This document shows positions 25,287 through 34,173 of a stretch of DNA of 64,000 nt, one piece after another. The notes beneath the pieces were generated by a model. The model did no database searches and was not told the origin of the DNA. It was given only the letters and a program-made list of their open reading frames with translations. The stretch is from Paenibacillus ginsengihumi DSM 21568 (lineage in GTDB: Bacteria > Bacillota > Bacilli > Paenibacillales > NBRC-103111). Location: contig NZ_KB905561.1 in the NCBI RefSeq assembly GCF_000380965.1, positions 1 through 64,000 of the forward strand, in the 5' to 3' direction. Position numbers and translations under genes: made by a program. Every line of letters starts with the position of its first letter. Position 1 is the first letter of the stretch.

Positions 25287-25793
25287 ATGATGCCGTTTGA
25301 TCATCGTGAGGAGCATATCGATGAGGGCATGGTCGTGATTCAGGCGAATATGGACGATATGAATCCGGAGACCTGCTCATATATTTCGGACCTGCTGTTC
25401 GAGCGGGGAGCTAACGATGTCTACTGGATTCCGATCATCATGAAGAAGGGCCGGCCGGGCATCATGCTCAACGTGCTTGCGCACGACACGGCGCTCGGCG
25501 TGATGGAAGAGATCATTTTCAGGGAAACGACGACGCTCGGGCTCAGGTATATTCGCGCCTCCTGTCATCGGCTGGGCAGGGAATTCGTGGAAGTTGCCAC
25601 TCCCTGGGGAGGAATCCGTGTCAAAGTCGGGCTGCACCGGGGAGAAGCGGTGCAATTCGCGCCGGAATTCAAGGAATGCGAGCAGGCAGCCAAAACGTAC
25701 GGCGTCCCTTTGAAGCAGGTGTATGACGAAGTGCGCCGGGCGTTTATGGAGCAGCGGCAGCGGGCAGCGGATTCAAGGGAGCGAAGCGAATAG
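25287..25793 (+). CDS. larC: LarC C-terminal domain as a separate gene (larC2)
   Basis: This 168-residue protein corresponds to the C-terminal half of LarC, the CTP-dependent nickel insertase of the nickel-pincer cofactor pathway. It contains IQANMDDMNPE, the sequence that opens the second LarC domain, and PIIMKKGRPG. GGGGAGG at 25275-25281 precedes ATG 25287 (or 25290), so translation as its own protein is plausible. The matching N-terminal half is encoded about 0.85 kb away on the other strand (26639-27796), with an acetyltransferase gene between. The arrangement suggests an inversion of an ancestral larC. Whether the halves still cooperate is unknown. Confidence 0.8.
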   Translation: MMPFDHREEHIDEGMVVIQANMDDMNPETCSYISDLLFERGANDVYWIPIIMKKGRPGIMLNVLAHDTALGVMEEIIFRETTTLGLRYIRASCHRLGREFVEVATPWGGIRVKVGLHRGEAVQFAPEFKECEQAAKTYGVPLKQVYDEVRRAFMEQRQRAADSRERSE

Positions 25794-25860
25794 CAATCGC
25801 CGGCAATCCGCCGCGAGCGGTCCCCTTTGTGGCGGGCATATCGCTGCCAAGCATTCAGCA

Positions 25861-25896
25861 GATGACTTCTGTAATCCTCAGAGGTCATCTTTTTTT
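25861..25896 (+). terminator. Terminator after larC2
   Basis: A 10-bp stem GATGACTTCT / AGAGGTCATC (one G-T pair) is followed by seven T residues. It is a strong plus-strand terminator and supports larC2 being expressed as its own unit. Confidence 0.85.
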
Positions 25897-25998
25897 AGCT
25901 GACCGCTCAAGCGGGGCTGCTCGTCCTGGAGTGGACGCCCATCGATGTCCGCGCCGGTCGCGGTATCGGCAATCTTGGCAGAACGGGAGGCGCTCGAC

Positions 25999-26556
25999 AT
26001 GCAGCTGGCATTCAAGACATTGACAGAATGGAATGAACAATGGTGGGACAAGCTGGGGCCGATTTATCGGGATGCTTTCGTTCACGGAGCCAAACCGGAG
26101 AAAGTGCTGCGGAGCATGGTCAGCCGGGGGATCGCCTGTCTGCATGCGGGGATGATCGGAGAAGAAGCGGCGGCGATGGCCGTCGCCGGCTTCAGCGGGG
26201 GGCGGGATCGGCGTCGGCTTATTTTGGACTACATGGCGGTACGCCGGGATTTGCGCGGCAAAGGATTAGGCAAGCACTTATTCGCGCAAATTCGCGATTG
26301 GGCCGTGCGCGAATATCAGGCGGAGGCGGTGATCATCGAAGCGGAAGCGAAGGATACGGAAGAAAACCGCAGGCGGTTGGCTTTTTGGGAAAGCTGCGGC
26401 TTTATCGCCACATCCTACGTTCACCGGTATATTTGGGTTCCCGAGCCTTACCGCGCGCTGGCGCTTCCGCTATCCCCCGATTTCGCCGTTACCGACGATG
26501 GACAGTCGCTGTTTCGCGACATTATTTCGTTTCATCGAAAGTCGTTTCGGAGGTAA
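25999..26556 (+). CDS. GNAT family N-acetyltransferase
   Basis: This 185-residue protein has the GNAT acetyl-CoA-binding motif RRDLRGKGLGKHL and motif B-like FWESCGF. The substrate is unknown. An in-frame ATG at 25945 would add 18 residues, but GGGAGG eight bases before ATG 25999 indicates the shorter form. It sits between the two separated larC halves on the same strand as larC2, and probably belongs to the segment moved by the rearrangement. Confidence 0.85.
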   Translation: MQLAFKTLTEWNEQWWDKLGPIYRDAFVHGAKPEKVLRSMVSRGIACLHAGMIGEEAAAMAVAGFSGGRDRRRLILDYMAVRRDLRGKGLGKHLFAQIRDWAVREYQAEAVIIEAEAKDTEENRRRLAFWESCGFIATSYVHRYIWVPEPYRALALPLSPDFAVTDDGQSLFRDIISFHRKSFRR

Positions 26557-26582
26557 AAGCCGGCGGTTCTAGTCCCACCGGC
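26555..26582 (-). terminator. Terminator of the larB-larC1 operon
   Basis: Read on the minus strand, stem GCCGGTGG / CCGCCGGC (one G-T pair) is followed by TTTTACC. It overlaps the end of the acetyltransferase gene and lies about 57 bases past the larC1 stop. Confidence 0.6.
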
Positions 26583-26638
26583 CCTCTGTGGCAGCAGCTT
26601 CGACAGTGCCGGATTCCCGGCGCTATTACGCTGCAGCG

Positions 26639-27796
26639 TTAATGGTGACTGCTTCGCTGCACCCGCAGCGGTTCGTCATGCTCTTCGTGGCGATGGGCAT
26701 GCTCATGCTCGTCTTCCGGCGCGTAATCTTCATGGGCATGCTCATGCTCGTGTCCATGATCGCGGTGGCGGCGCCCTTGTTCGTGACGATCCGAATGCCC
26801 ATGATAATGCTCATGCCCGGCATCGTTAGGATGGCCCTGCCCATTGTGGCTGCCATGGTTGTCATGCGCATGCTGATGTCCGTGCAGGTGATCGTGATGG
26901 TGCTCATGATGCTCATGGTCATGGTGGTGATGATGGTCATGATGATGATGGTCATGATGATGATGGTCGTGATGATGCTCATGGTCATGGTGATGGTCAT
27001 GCGAATGCGAGTGGCTGTGCTCGTGCGGAAGCTCGACATGATGAGCCTGCCACTTGAACAGGAACGGGTCTGCCTTGCCGACGATGGCGCGCAGCACGTT
27101 GGGCTGGTTGGGCAAATCGCGCGTTCCCGCGCCGTAGCCGATCGCCTCGACGATCATCGGCGGCAAGCCTTTGCTGAATTCGTCCACCAGACCGGCGATA
27201 ATACCGGCCCCCGTCGGCGTCGTCATCTCCATGGCATAAGGCGTAGGAGCGATCGGCAATCCTTTCATCATCTCCAGCGTAGCCGGCGCCGGCACCGGGT
27301 AGATGCCGTGATCGCAGCGAACCGTTCCAGACCCGAGCGGCACGGAAGACGAATAAATCTTCTCGATGCCGAGCGAATCGATGGCCAGGGCGACGCCCAC
27401 GACGTCGGCGATGGAGTCGATCGCGCCTACCTCGTGAAAATGCACCTTTTCCACGGGAATGTCGTGAATTTTCGCTTCGGCGATGCCGATTTTTTCGAAG
27501 ATGGACAGGCTCAGCTTGACGACGCGCTCGGAAAAGCCGGCGCGGACGATCAGGTCTATGATCTCCGAATAATGGCGGTGCTGCCTGGGCCCCGCGTCAG
27601 GGTCGGGCAGCACATCCAGCTTCAGCGCGGCGATGCCGCGCTTCACGACGCGCTTCCATTCCAGCGTGAAGGGCTCGACGGCAATTTTGCGCAGCTCGTC
27701 CTCGATATATTGCCGGTCTGCGCCGGCGTCGACGAGCGCGCTCAGCGTCATGTCCCCGCTGATGCCGGAAAAGCAGTCCAGATACAAAATTTTCAT
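26639..27796 (-). CDS. larC: LarC N-terminal domain with histidine-rich tail (larC1)
   Basis: This 385-residue protein has an N-terminal domain (about residues 1-257) typical of LarC/DUF111: [12 protein letters not shown] at the start, [15 protein letters not shown] and [11 protein letters not shown]. It reaches NVLRAIVGK, where the second domain normally follows. Instead it ends in a tail of about 130 residues containing roughly 59 histidines with Asp/Glu and no C-terminal domain. That tail should bind nickel or other metals. The start overlaps the larB stop by 4 bases. The missing domain is encoded separately at 25287-25793. Confidence 0.88.
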   Translation of the reverse strand: MKILYLDCFSGISGDMTLSALVDAGADRQYIEDELRKIAVEPFTLEWKRVVKRGIAALKLDVLPDPDAGPRQHRHYSEIIDLIVRAGFSERVVKLSLSIFEKIGIAEAKIHDIPVEKVHFHEVGAIDSIADVVGVALAIDSLGIEKIYSSSVPLGSGTVRCDHGIYPVPAPATLEMMKGLPIAPTPYAMEMTTPTGAGIIAGLVDEFSKGLPPMIVEAIGYGAGTRDLPNQPNVLRAIVGKADPFLFKWQAHHVELPHEHSHSHSHDHHHDHEHHHDHHHHDHHHHDHHHHHDHEHHEHHHDHLHGHQHAHDNHGSHNGQGHPNDAGHEHYHGHSDRHEQGRRHRDHGHEHEHAHEDYAPEDEHEHAHRHEEHDEPLRVQRSSHH

Positions 27797-28620
27797 GACA
27801 ATGACCTCTTTTTGTTTGCGTTTTTATGAATCAATGCCGCGCTGTAGCCTGCGCCAAAGCCGTTGTCGATGTTGACGACGGCAATGCCCGGCGCGCAGGC
27901 GTTCAGCATCGACAGCAGGGCGGCCAGGCCCTGAAAGCTCGCGCCGTAGCCTACGCTCGTCGGCACGGCGACGACCGGCGAAGCGACCAGCCCGCCGAGC
28001 ACGCTGGGCAGCGCACCTTCCATTCCGGCCGCCACGACGATAGCGTCGGCGCCGCGGATGACGTCAAGGCGGCGGAACAGCCGGTGGATGCCGGCGACGC
28101 CGACGTCGTACACGCGCTCGACGCGGCAGCCGAACACCTCGGCCGTGACCGCCGCTTCCTCGGCGACCGGCATGTCCGAGGTGCCGGCGCAGACGACGGC
28201 GATATATCCGTCGGCCTCATTCGCCTTGGCGTCTTCGCGCCGCCACGTCAGCGCCCGCGCTTCTGCGCGGTAGATCGCCTGGGGCACGGCTTCGAGCACC
28301 GCTGCGGCCTTGTCCGGACTGACGCGCGTCGCCAGCACCCGGTCAGCGCCGGCCATCAGGCGCTCGAAGATGGCAGCGATCTGCTCGGCCGATTTGCCTT
28401 CCCCGAAGATGACCTCGGGAAAGCCCGTGCGCGCCGGGCGGTCCAGATCGAGCTGGGCATAGCCGAGGGTATCGTCGACCCGCTGCGGGACAGCGCTTCC
28501 CGTTCGAGCCGCAGCATCCTCCCGGCTTCCCTGCCACAGCTCTTCAAGCTGCTGCTTGGCTTCCGCAATATCCAAATCGCCGGAACGGACCAGCTTCAAA
28601 ATGTTGTCCACATTCATCAT
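27793..28620 (-). CDS. larB: LarB, nickel-pincer cofactor biosynthesis carboxylase/hydrolase
   Basis: This 275-residue protein matches LarB, which carboxylates nicotinic acid adenine dinucleotide at C5 and releases AMP as the first step to the nickel-pincer cofactor of lactate racemase-type enzymes. The C-terminal half is PurE-like, with [38 protein letters not shown] and [17 protein letters not shown] precedes the start. It overlaps larC1 by 4 bases in one operon. No larE (sulfur transferase) or larA-type racemase is in the window. Confidence 0.92.
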   Translation of the reverse strand: MMNVDNILKLVRSGDLDIAEAKQQLEELWQGSREDAAARTGSAVPQRVDDTLGYAQLDLDRPARTGFPEVIFGEGKSAEQIAAIFERLMAGADRVLATRVSPDKAAAVLEAVPQAIYRAEARALTWRREDAKANEADGYIAVVCAGTSDMPVAEEAAVTAEVFGCRVERVYDVGVAGIHRLFRRLDVIRGADAIVVAAGMEGALPSVLGGLVASPVVAVPTSVGYGASFQGLAALLSMLNACAPGIAVVNIDNGFGAGYSAALIHKNANKKRSLS

Positions 28621-28752
28621 AAAAAGCTTTTCCCCTCCGGTTCCGTTTTAATGTGCATTTGATATCCGAGGTTATTCCTTTCCTAGTGTATCACATTCGC
28701 CGTCCGATGTGGACAAGGGATGCGGCGCTTCGCGGATTCCGGCGCCATTCCA

Positions 28753-28781
28753 TTGCAGTAATGGGCTTACAGCATTATAAT
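28753..28781 (+). promoter_or_regulatory. Sigma-A-type promoter of lipA
   Basis: TTGCAG at 28753-28758 and TATAAT at 28776-28781 are separated by 17 bases. The -10 is perfect, and the promoter lies about 70 bp before lipA. Confidence 0.75.
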
Positions 28782-28851
28782 AACGGAAACGGGATATTCG
28801 CTCACGTTCGCGAACAAGCCATGAATATATACGGGAAGCAGGGATGTCGCG

Positions 28852-29751
28852 ATGTCTACCCGACAAATCGAAAGAAAGCCCGACTGGCTGAAGATCAAGC
28901 TGACGACGGGCGAGCACTACAAAGAGCTGAAAAGCATGATGCGAGGCAAGACGCTTCATACGGTATGCGAGGAAGCCAAATGCCCCAACATACACGAATG
29001 CTGGGCCAACCGGACGGCGACGTTCATGATTTTGGGCGATATCTGCACGAGAGCCTGCCGTTTCTGCGCGGTCAAAACCGGTCTGCCGACCGAGCTCGAT
29101 CTGCAGGAGCCGGAGCGCGTCGCCGAAGCGGCCGAGCAGATGGGGCTGCGCCATGTCGTCGTGACGTCGGTCGCCAGAGACGACCTGAAGGACGGAGGGG
29201 CATCGATCTTCGCCGAGACGATCCGCGCCATTCGCCGTCGCCTTCCGCTGGCAGGCATAGAGGTGCTGATCCCCGATTTTCAGGGGGACGAGGCAGCGCT
29301 GCGCACCGTGCTCGAGGCCGAGCCCAATATTTTGAACCATAATGTGGAGACTGTCGAACGGATGTCCGACCGCGTCCGCTCCAAAGCGAAGTACGGCCGC
29401 TCGCTCGAGCTGCTGCAGCGTTCCAAGAAAATTCGCCCGTCCATTCCGACCAAATCAAGCATCATGATCGGCGTCGGCGAGACGTGGGATGAAATTGTGC
29501 AAACGATGGATGATTTGCGGGCCGTAGACTGCGACATTTTGACGATAGGCCAATATTTGCAGCCGAGCCCGAGCCACTTGGCGGTCAAACAATATTACAC
29601 GCCGGAACAGTTTGCCGAATTGAAGCGGGAAGGGATGAAGCGGGGCTTCCGTCACGTCGAATCCGGTCCGCTCGTGCGCAGCTCGTATCACGCGCACGAC
29701 CAGGTCATTTCGGCGGGAACGACAGGAGTGAAGAGCGATGCTCAGCGATAA
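28852..29751 (+). CDS. lipA: Lipoyl synthase
   Basis: This 299-residue radical SAM enzyme inserts two sulfur atoms into protein-bound octanoyl groups to form lipoyl cofactor for 2-oxoacid dehydrogenases and the glycine cleavage system. Both cluster motifs are seen: the auxiliary cluster [12 protein letters not shown] and the radical SAM motif CTRACRFC. Later family hallmarks are NHNVETV and IGQYLQPS. The length is normal. The 3' end overlaps yutD by 14 bases, matching Bacillus gene order. The ribosome site (GCAGGGATG) is modest. Confidence 0.97.
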   Translation: MSTRQIERKPDWLKIKLTTGEHYKELKSMMRGKTLHTVCEEAKCPNIHECWANRTATFMILGDICTRACRFCAVKTGLPTELDLQEPERVAEAAEQMGLRHVVVTSVARDDLKDGGASIFAETIRAIRRRLPLAGIEVLIPDFQGDEAALRTVLEAEPNILNHNVETVERMSDRVRSKAKYGRSLELLQRSKKIRPSIPTKSSIMIGVGETWDEIVQTMDDLRAVDCDILTIGQYLQPSPSHLAVKQYYTPEQFAELKREGMKRGFRHVESGPLVRSSYHAHDQVISAGTTGVKSDAQR

Positions 29752-30304
29752 AGCGACGGACGGAACGAAGAACTCCGTTCTGATCGGCAACAGGCAGTAC
29801 CACGTCCTCGTCGACCACAAAAACGGCTGGAAGCAGGAAGCATTTCGCGAACGCTATAGCGAGGTGCTGGAGCGGTACGATTATATCGTGGGCGATTGGG
29901 GATATAATCAACTGCGGCTGCGCGGCTTTTTCCGCGACGGCAATCCGAAGGCGATGAAGGACTCGCTGTTCTCCACCGTTCAGGATTATTTGAACGAATA
30001 CTGCAATTTCGGCTGCGCTTATTTTATTCTTGAGAAGGTTCCCGGCAAGACTCACAGGCATTCCGCGGTGGATGCGCCGCATCAGCCGAGAGCCGCCGCA
30101 ACCGTGTTCAGCGCGGATGCGGGGGGCGGCGGGCAGGCATCCGCAGCGCAAGCGGCGGAAGGGGTCTCCGCGCCGGCTTACGCCAGGACGCCAGGCGGAC
30201 AAGGGGCGCATCGGCCGCACCATCATAGGCCGCGCGCCGACCATTCGCGGCACAAGCCCGATGCGGCGCAGCCCGGCTCCAAGGATGAGCCGCGCAAGGG
30301 CTGA
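29738..30304 (+). CDS. yutD: YutD family protein
   Basis: This 188-residue protein has an N-terminal domain (about residues 1-103) that matches YutD, with [25 protein letters not shown] split over that region, and [13 protein letters not shown]. The last 80 residues or so are an unusual Ala/Gly/His/Arg-rich, probably disordered tail. The function of YutD is not established. It overlaps the lipA end, so the two genes are translationally coupled. AGGAGTG precedes the start. Confidence 0.88.
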   Translation: MLSDKATDGTKNSVLIGNRQYHVLVDHKNGWKQEAFRERYSEVLERYDYIVGDWGYNQLRLRGFFRDGNPKAMKDSLFSTVQDYLNEYCNFGCAYFILEKVPGKTHRHSAVDAPHQPRAAATVFSADAGGGGQASAAQAAEGVSAPAYARTPGGQGAHRPHHHRPRADHSRHKPDAAQPGSKDEPRKG

Positions 30305-30447
30305 CAGGCGGCGGGGCGCTTCGCTGCGGCCCATGGCCCGGAGGAACCGCGCCAAGGGCCGGACTCGCGCCGTTAAGCCGCCTTGCCCTGGCCGCGGCGA
30401 AGGGAAGGGCCGCGTTCAGGCGGAGCGGGTGCCGGCAGCTTGCGACT

Positions 30448-30487
30448 TAGCATGCCCCGCCGCAGCGAAGCGACAGCGGGCATGCTA
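30448..30487. terminator. Palindromic hairpin downstream of yutD
   Basis: A perfect 10-bp stem TAGCATGCCC / GGGCATGCTA with a GC-rich loop lies 144 bases after yutD. No T-run follows. The remainder of 30305-30834 shows no supported gene. Confidence 0.5.
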
Positions 30488-30834
30488 GGACAGCCTGTGA
30501 CGAGCGAATCCTGCGTGGCGTGATTGACTATGATCGACCGATGAGAATCGATATCAATTAAACTTGTTGACACAGACAAACTTTCCAAACGGCACATTGA
30601 CGAAAAGCTTCGCATCAGAGTTATACGGCGGGGACTGTATCGGTCCATGGGTAACAGGCGTTCAGGAAGCGGATTGGGAAAAAGGGGCGCAGGATCATCG
30701 TCAAAAACCTCGGGTGTCGCCGGGTTTATGGAACTGCGCAAATACCTCTTTGCCGCCCATCCGATGAATTCCCGGGAGCGAGGAGTCCGGCATTCCGTCA
30801 ATGATTAAACCTGGCGCATACGTTTTGGATGGCA

Positions 30835-30861
30835 AAGAACCTCGCTTTGGGCGAGGTTCTT
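30835..30861 (+). terminator. Hairpin at the 5' edge of the intron relic
   Basis: A perfect 11-bp stem AAGAACCTCGC / GCGAGGTTCTT with loop TTTGG lies directly upstream of the point where reverse-transcriptase homology begins. It looks like a former terminator now joined to the truncated intron. Confidence 0.6.
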
Positions 30862-30862
30862 A

Positions 30863-31658
30863 TCGTTGACATTCTCATGGCCAGGGTGGTGAGGAGAGTG
30901 ACGGACAAGCGTGTCCTGAAATTCATACGCGCCGATCTGAACGCCGGAGTCATGCTGGGCGAAGTTTGCCAGAAGTCGGAAGAGGGTACGCCGCAAGGCG
31001 GTCCCTTAAGTCCGCTGCTGGCGAACATTTTGCCGGATGATCTGGACAAGGAACGGACGAAGCGCGGCCTGCGGTTTGTCCGATACGCGGACGACTGCAA
31101 CATCTTCGTCGCAAGTAAGCGCGCCGGAGAACATGTCATGGAATCGGTGATTCGCTTAGGAGAGGGAAAGCAGAAACGGAAAGTGAATCGGGACAATAGC
31201 GCGGTAGACCGCCCGTGGTGGATGCGCAAGTTCCTCAGATTCCGTTTCCTGTCGAAGCAGAATGAGACGATTCGATGGGCACCGAAGACCATCTCGCGAT
31301 TCAAGGAGAAGGTCCGGGAGCTAACGGACCGAACGAAGTCCATGTCGATGGAAGTACGTATCTCCCGACTAGGCTGGGCTACTTCCGCTTGGCCGCCGTG
31401 AAGAAACACTGTGAAATATTGGACCAGTGGATTCGCAGAAGGCTCCGCATGTGCCTCTGGAAGCAGTGGAAACGGGGTCGCACCCGTATCCGCGAGCTCC
31501 GGGCGCTCGGTGTTCCGGAATGGGCCTGCATCGTCATGGCGAACTCCCGCCGCGGATCGTGGGAAATGTCCCGCAATACAAACAACGCCCTCCCGACTTC
31601 CTATTGGGAAGCGAAAGGGCTGAAAAGTTTGCTTTCTCGTTATCCGGAGCTTTGTTAA
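30863..31658 (+). pseudogene. Group II intron reverse transcriptase/maturase, 5'-truncated and frameshifted
   Basis: Homology to LtrA-type proteins starts abruptly at DILMARVVRRV, missing the first reverse-transcriptase blocks. It continues through EEGTPQGGPLSPLLANI and the catalytic YADD box (VRYADDCNIF). Near 31370 a small deletion plus a frame change moves the reading frame, and the maturase/X domain continues as LGYFRLA and LDQWIRRRLRMCLWKQWKR. It cannot make an active protein. The intron RNA 3' end follows directly. Confidence 0.9.
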
Positions 31659-31663
31659 CCTTT

Positions 31664-31733
31664 TGGAACCGCCGTATGCGGACCCGCATGTACGGTGCTG
31701 TGAGAGAACGGGGGCTAGCCGCCCCCTCCTACT
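31664..31733 (+). mobile_element. Group II intron 3' end (domains V and VI)
   Basis: The domain V-like hairpin with CCGTATGCGG, CCGCATGTACGGT and then GAGAGAACGGGGGCTAGCCG, ending CCTCCTACTCGAT, matches the usual 3' end of bacterial group II introns with LtrA-like proteins. It ends about 23 bases from the nadK stop. No 5' intron end (GTGCG-type) was found upstream, so only a relic remains. Confidence 0.8.
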
Positions 31734-31755
31734 CGATCGTCCGTACGCGCGCCTC

Positions 31756-32565
31756 TTACCGTTCGAAGCCGATGAAAGCTTCGCGGACGCGGCTCCAGAA
31801 CGGGAAGGGGCGGAAGCGGGCGAATTTGACTTTTTTTCCTGCTGCGACCATGCTCCGGATGGAGACAATGTCGTTGCGCTGAATATACAAGTGATCGAGC
31901 GAAAGAAGGATGTTTTGCTGCGCTTTCGGGTAAATATCGCAATGATGATGCTTGGGCAGCAAAATCGACGACCCCAGCGTCCGGAATACGCGGTTGTTGA
32001 TCGAGGCGATCTCCGCGATTTGGATCGCGTCGAGCGACGGATGCACGATGGCGCCGCCCAAGCTTTTGTTGTAAGCGGTGCTGCCCGAAGGGGTCGAGAT
32101 ACAGATGCCGTCGCCGCGAAACGTCTCGAACGGCTCGTCGTTGATACGCAGCTCGGCGACCAAGGTCGTGTCGACGCCCTTCAAGGTGAATTCGTTAAGC
32201 GCCAGCTCCGTCTCGACGCCGTTCTGGGTCGTAATCTGAATCTCGACGAGCGGATAATTGACGGCTCTCAGGTCGTTCTCCAGGGCGCATTCGCCCATCA
32301 GCCGGGCAAGCTGCTCCACCTCGTCGGGCTTCCAGTCGGCGAAAAAGCCGAGCCTCCCGGTATGGATGCCGACGAATGCGATGTGGTCGAGTGCGTGCTT
32401 ATACCGATGGAAAGCATGCAGCAGCGTGCCGTCGCCGCCGATCGAGAGCACGATATCGGGCTCCGTCTCGTCGAGAACGAGGCCGTAAGGCTTCACCAAT
32501 TCATGGAACGTATTCATCAGCTCGATGGAAATGTCGTCTCCGCGGTTGATCACGTTGTATTTCAA
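31756..32565 (-). CDS. nadK: NAD kinase
   Basis: This 269-residue kinase phosphorylates NAD to NADP. It carries SIGGDGTLLHAF with the catalytic Asp of GGDGT, the LALNE motif, and TPSGSTAYNKSLGG. The start codon is TTG 32565, supported by AAGGAGGA six bases upstream on the minus strand. It lies 55 bp downstream of the PilZ gene and probably shares its transcript. The group II intron relic abuts its 3' end without damaging it. Confidence 0.96.
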   Translation of the reverse strand: MKYNVINRGDDISIELMNTFHELVKPYGLVLDETEPDIVLSIGGDGTLLHAFHRYKHALDHIAFVGIHTGRLGFFADWKPDEVEQLARLMGECALENDLRAVNYPLVEIQITTQNGVETELALNEFTLKGVDTTLVAELRINDEPFETFRGDGICISTPSGSTAYNKSLGGAIVHPSLDAIQIAEIASINNRVFRTLGSSILLPKHHHCDIYPKAQQNILLSLDHLYIQRNDIVSIRSMVAAGKKVKFARFRPFPFWSRVREAFIGFER

Positions 32566-32620
32566 AAGGGATCCTCCTTAGGAATTGTCGGAACAGGAGC
32601 GGGGGATTCGGACCCGGTCG

Positions 32621-33301
32621 CTACTTGCCGCCGTGTTCCTGGCAGTACGCTTCGATCAGATGGAGCGTGCTCTCGGGCACATCGCGAAATTCCACCGCAA
32701 TCCGGTACAGATCGCTGCTAAAATGGACAGTACGTACAATTTCCCCATTCAATACGAAATCATGGGACAGATCCGGAAGCAGGAACGATAATTCCAGCAG
32801 CAGCGGGCCGATAATCCGGCTTGACGTGACAAACGATAGCCCGCCTCCCGAAATATCCATGATTTGTCCGGTAAAAGTCACTCCGGGTTCCGTCTCTCTG
32901 CCCCTGGAGCCGATAATCCGGCAGGCTATCGGAGTTCGGGGCGTGAGGGTAATCCGGGGGTAGCGGCGCCGCTGATAGGCATACAGTTCGCTCGGCACCG
33001 ACAGCTGAAGCAGGCAGACATGGCGAGTAATTTCCATATGAAGCAGCTTGACGAATGCGTAATACAGAATGCCTTGATCGCGGATTGAAAATTCGATAAA
33101 GCTGACATGCTGCAGCTTCTCCAAGGGATGGATGACGGAATAATTCAAGCTGACCGTCATCTGCTGCGCATCGGCTTTCAACAGATAGAAGCGATCCTCG
33201 TAGCAAAAGGGGAGCCCTTCCTGCGTTTCGCCGACGATGATGAGGCTGCAGGTCGTTCCGGGGCCCGTCATTCCGCCGTTCAATGCTTCGTTCCAGTCCA
33301 T
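32621..33301 (-). CDS. PilZ domain protein, YpfA/YcgR-like c-di-GMP receptor
   Basis: This 226-residue protein has an N-terminal YcgR-like domain (about residues 10-100) and a C-terminal PilZ domain with the cyclic-di-GMP motifs QRRRYPR and DISGGGLSF. Such proteins slow flagellar motors or control secretion when cyclic-di-GMP is high. AAGGTGATAAC precedes the start. It is the first gene of a likely PilZ-nadK operon transcribed away from a repeat island. Confidence 0.87.
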   Translation of the reverse strand: MDWNEALNGGMTGPGTTCSLIIVGETQEGLPFCYEDRFYLLKADAQQMTVSLNYSVIHPLEKLQHVSFIEFSIRDQGILYYAFVKLLHMEITRHVCLLQLSVPSELYAYQRRRYPRITLTPRTPIACRIIGSRGRETEPGVTFTGQIMDISGGGLSFVTSSRIIGPLLLELSFLLPDLSHDFVLNGEIVRTVHFSSDLYRIAVEFRDVPESTLHLIEAYCQEHGGK

Positions 33302-33352
33302 GTTATCACCTTGCGTTTCAAGCTGTTCGAGCCGAATATTGAGACTTTGTTA

Positions 33353-33503
33353 CTATCTTGAAAATAGCGCCCAGGGCGGTGCGGCCCGTTTTCATCTTCT
33401 GATGGTGCCGCGCCAGCGGCATGGACGTCTATCTTGAAAATAGCCCCCAGGGCCCGTGGCTCATTTTCATCTTCTGATGGTGCTGCGCCAGCGGCATAGG
33501 CGT
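33353..33503 (+). repeat. Two tandem 75-76-bp units 'X'
   Basis: Units at 33353-33428 and 33429-33503 each begin CTATCTTGAAAATAGC and contain TTTTCATCTTCTGATGGTG and GCGCCAGCGGCAT. A related unit follows at 34463-34537, and a partial one begins at 91. X and Y units share the first 13 bases and the GGC-AT-GACGT-like end, so they are alternative forms of one modular repeat. Confidence 0.75.
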
Positions 33504-33593
33504 CTATTTTGAAAATTGGGCGAAGTCCTTCGGCGAATTTTCAGGCACCGAAGGTGACGACCGATGACGACAGGAATCGCTCGACATAGGCGT
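33504..33593 (+). repeat. 90-bp dispersed unit 'Y', copy 3
   Basis: It follows two X units in tandem and contains the inverted repeat GAAAATTGGGCGAAG...TTCGGCGAATTTTC, then CACCGAAGGTGACGACCG. It leads directly into a truncated, inverted copy of the 185-bp element. Confidence 0.8.
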
Positions 33594-33602
33594 CTATTTT
33601 GC

Positions 33603-33745
33603 TGAATCGTATCTTTGTTAACCATGTAACGAAACTAAAAGAGCGCTATTTAGTCAGAAACGCTGAATCCGGTAGCCAAACATGCGGAATAAGGCTATTC
33701 ACTTGCGTTAGAATTCAAATCCCATCAGCTCTGTGCTAGCGTTAG
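33603..33745 (-). repeat. 185-bp element, truncated copy 2 (inverted)
   Basis: Only one terminal repeat remains, CTAGCGTTAG at 33736-33745. Internal hallmarks such as GTAACGAAACTAAAAGAGCG and TTCACTTGCGTTAGAATTC are seen in reverse orientation. The other end is fused into unit Y, so the Y unit is either the insertion site or a recombination partner. Confidence 0.7.
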
Positions 33746-33857
33746 TGCGGCAAAACAGCACCCTAGACTAACGAGCGTGAAGGAGCTTCTCGAAGCACAT
33801 CACCAAATAAGCGGGACTGCGCTTGAACGGCAGTGTTGTCTGGTACAAAAGGCCGTA

Positions 33858-34016
33858 CTTCGATTTAACACTTTAACGCTTTATAGAAGCCAAATTTTTC
33901 TGGCGGCGCTGAGAAAACCTTGCCTTCGGAATGGCCCTTTTTCGGAATGGCCCTTTATTGTGCAAATCTACCTTTACTGCTACTGCGACGGAGATACTCA
34001 GCCGGCAGCACCCGAA
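33858..34016 (+). repeat. Island block homologous to 168-333
   Basis: This is the second copy of the block preceding palindrome array A. It includes a local duplication of TCGGAATGGCCCTTT. It ends where the GCG-type tandem array begins. No gene is supported here. Confidence 0.6.
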
Positions 34017-34017
34017 G

Positions 34018-34145
34018 CCAGCGTCATCGTGCGAACTCCGCGACGGCGTTCGGACTCCGCGACAGCGTTCGGACTCCGCGTCATCGTGCGAACTTCGCGA
34101 CGGCGTTCGGACTCCGCGTCATCGTGCGAACGATGCGTTAGCGCG
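34018..34145 (+). repeat. GCGAACTCCGC/GCGTTCGGACTCCGC tandem array
   Basis: At least six imperfect units alternate between CATCGTGCGAACTCCGC and GCGTTCGGACTCCGCG. It matches the shorter array at 326-426 in position and composition, just before palindrome array C. Confidence 0.75.
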
Positions 34146-34173
34146 GCCCCTCCCCGGCACATGTGGCGAGAAA

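Noticed and set aside
26588-27829. 413-codon Met/Val-rich plus-strand frame
   Set aside because: It is the complement of the histidine codon tract and larC1; the minus strand carries the real LarC motifs.
33353-33603. CRISPR-like regularity of repeated 13-bp words
   Set aside because: Interval sequences recur as whole units (X and Y) elsewhere instead of being unique spacers, and no cas genes are present.
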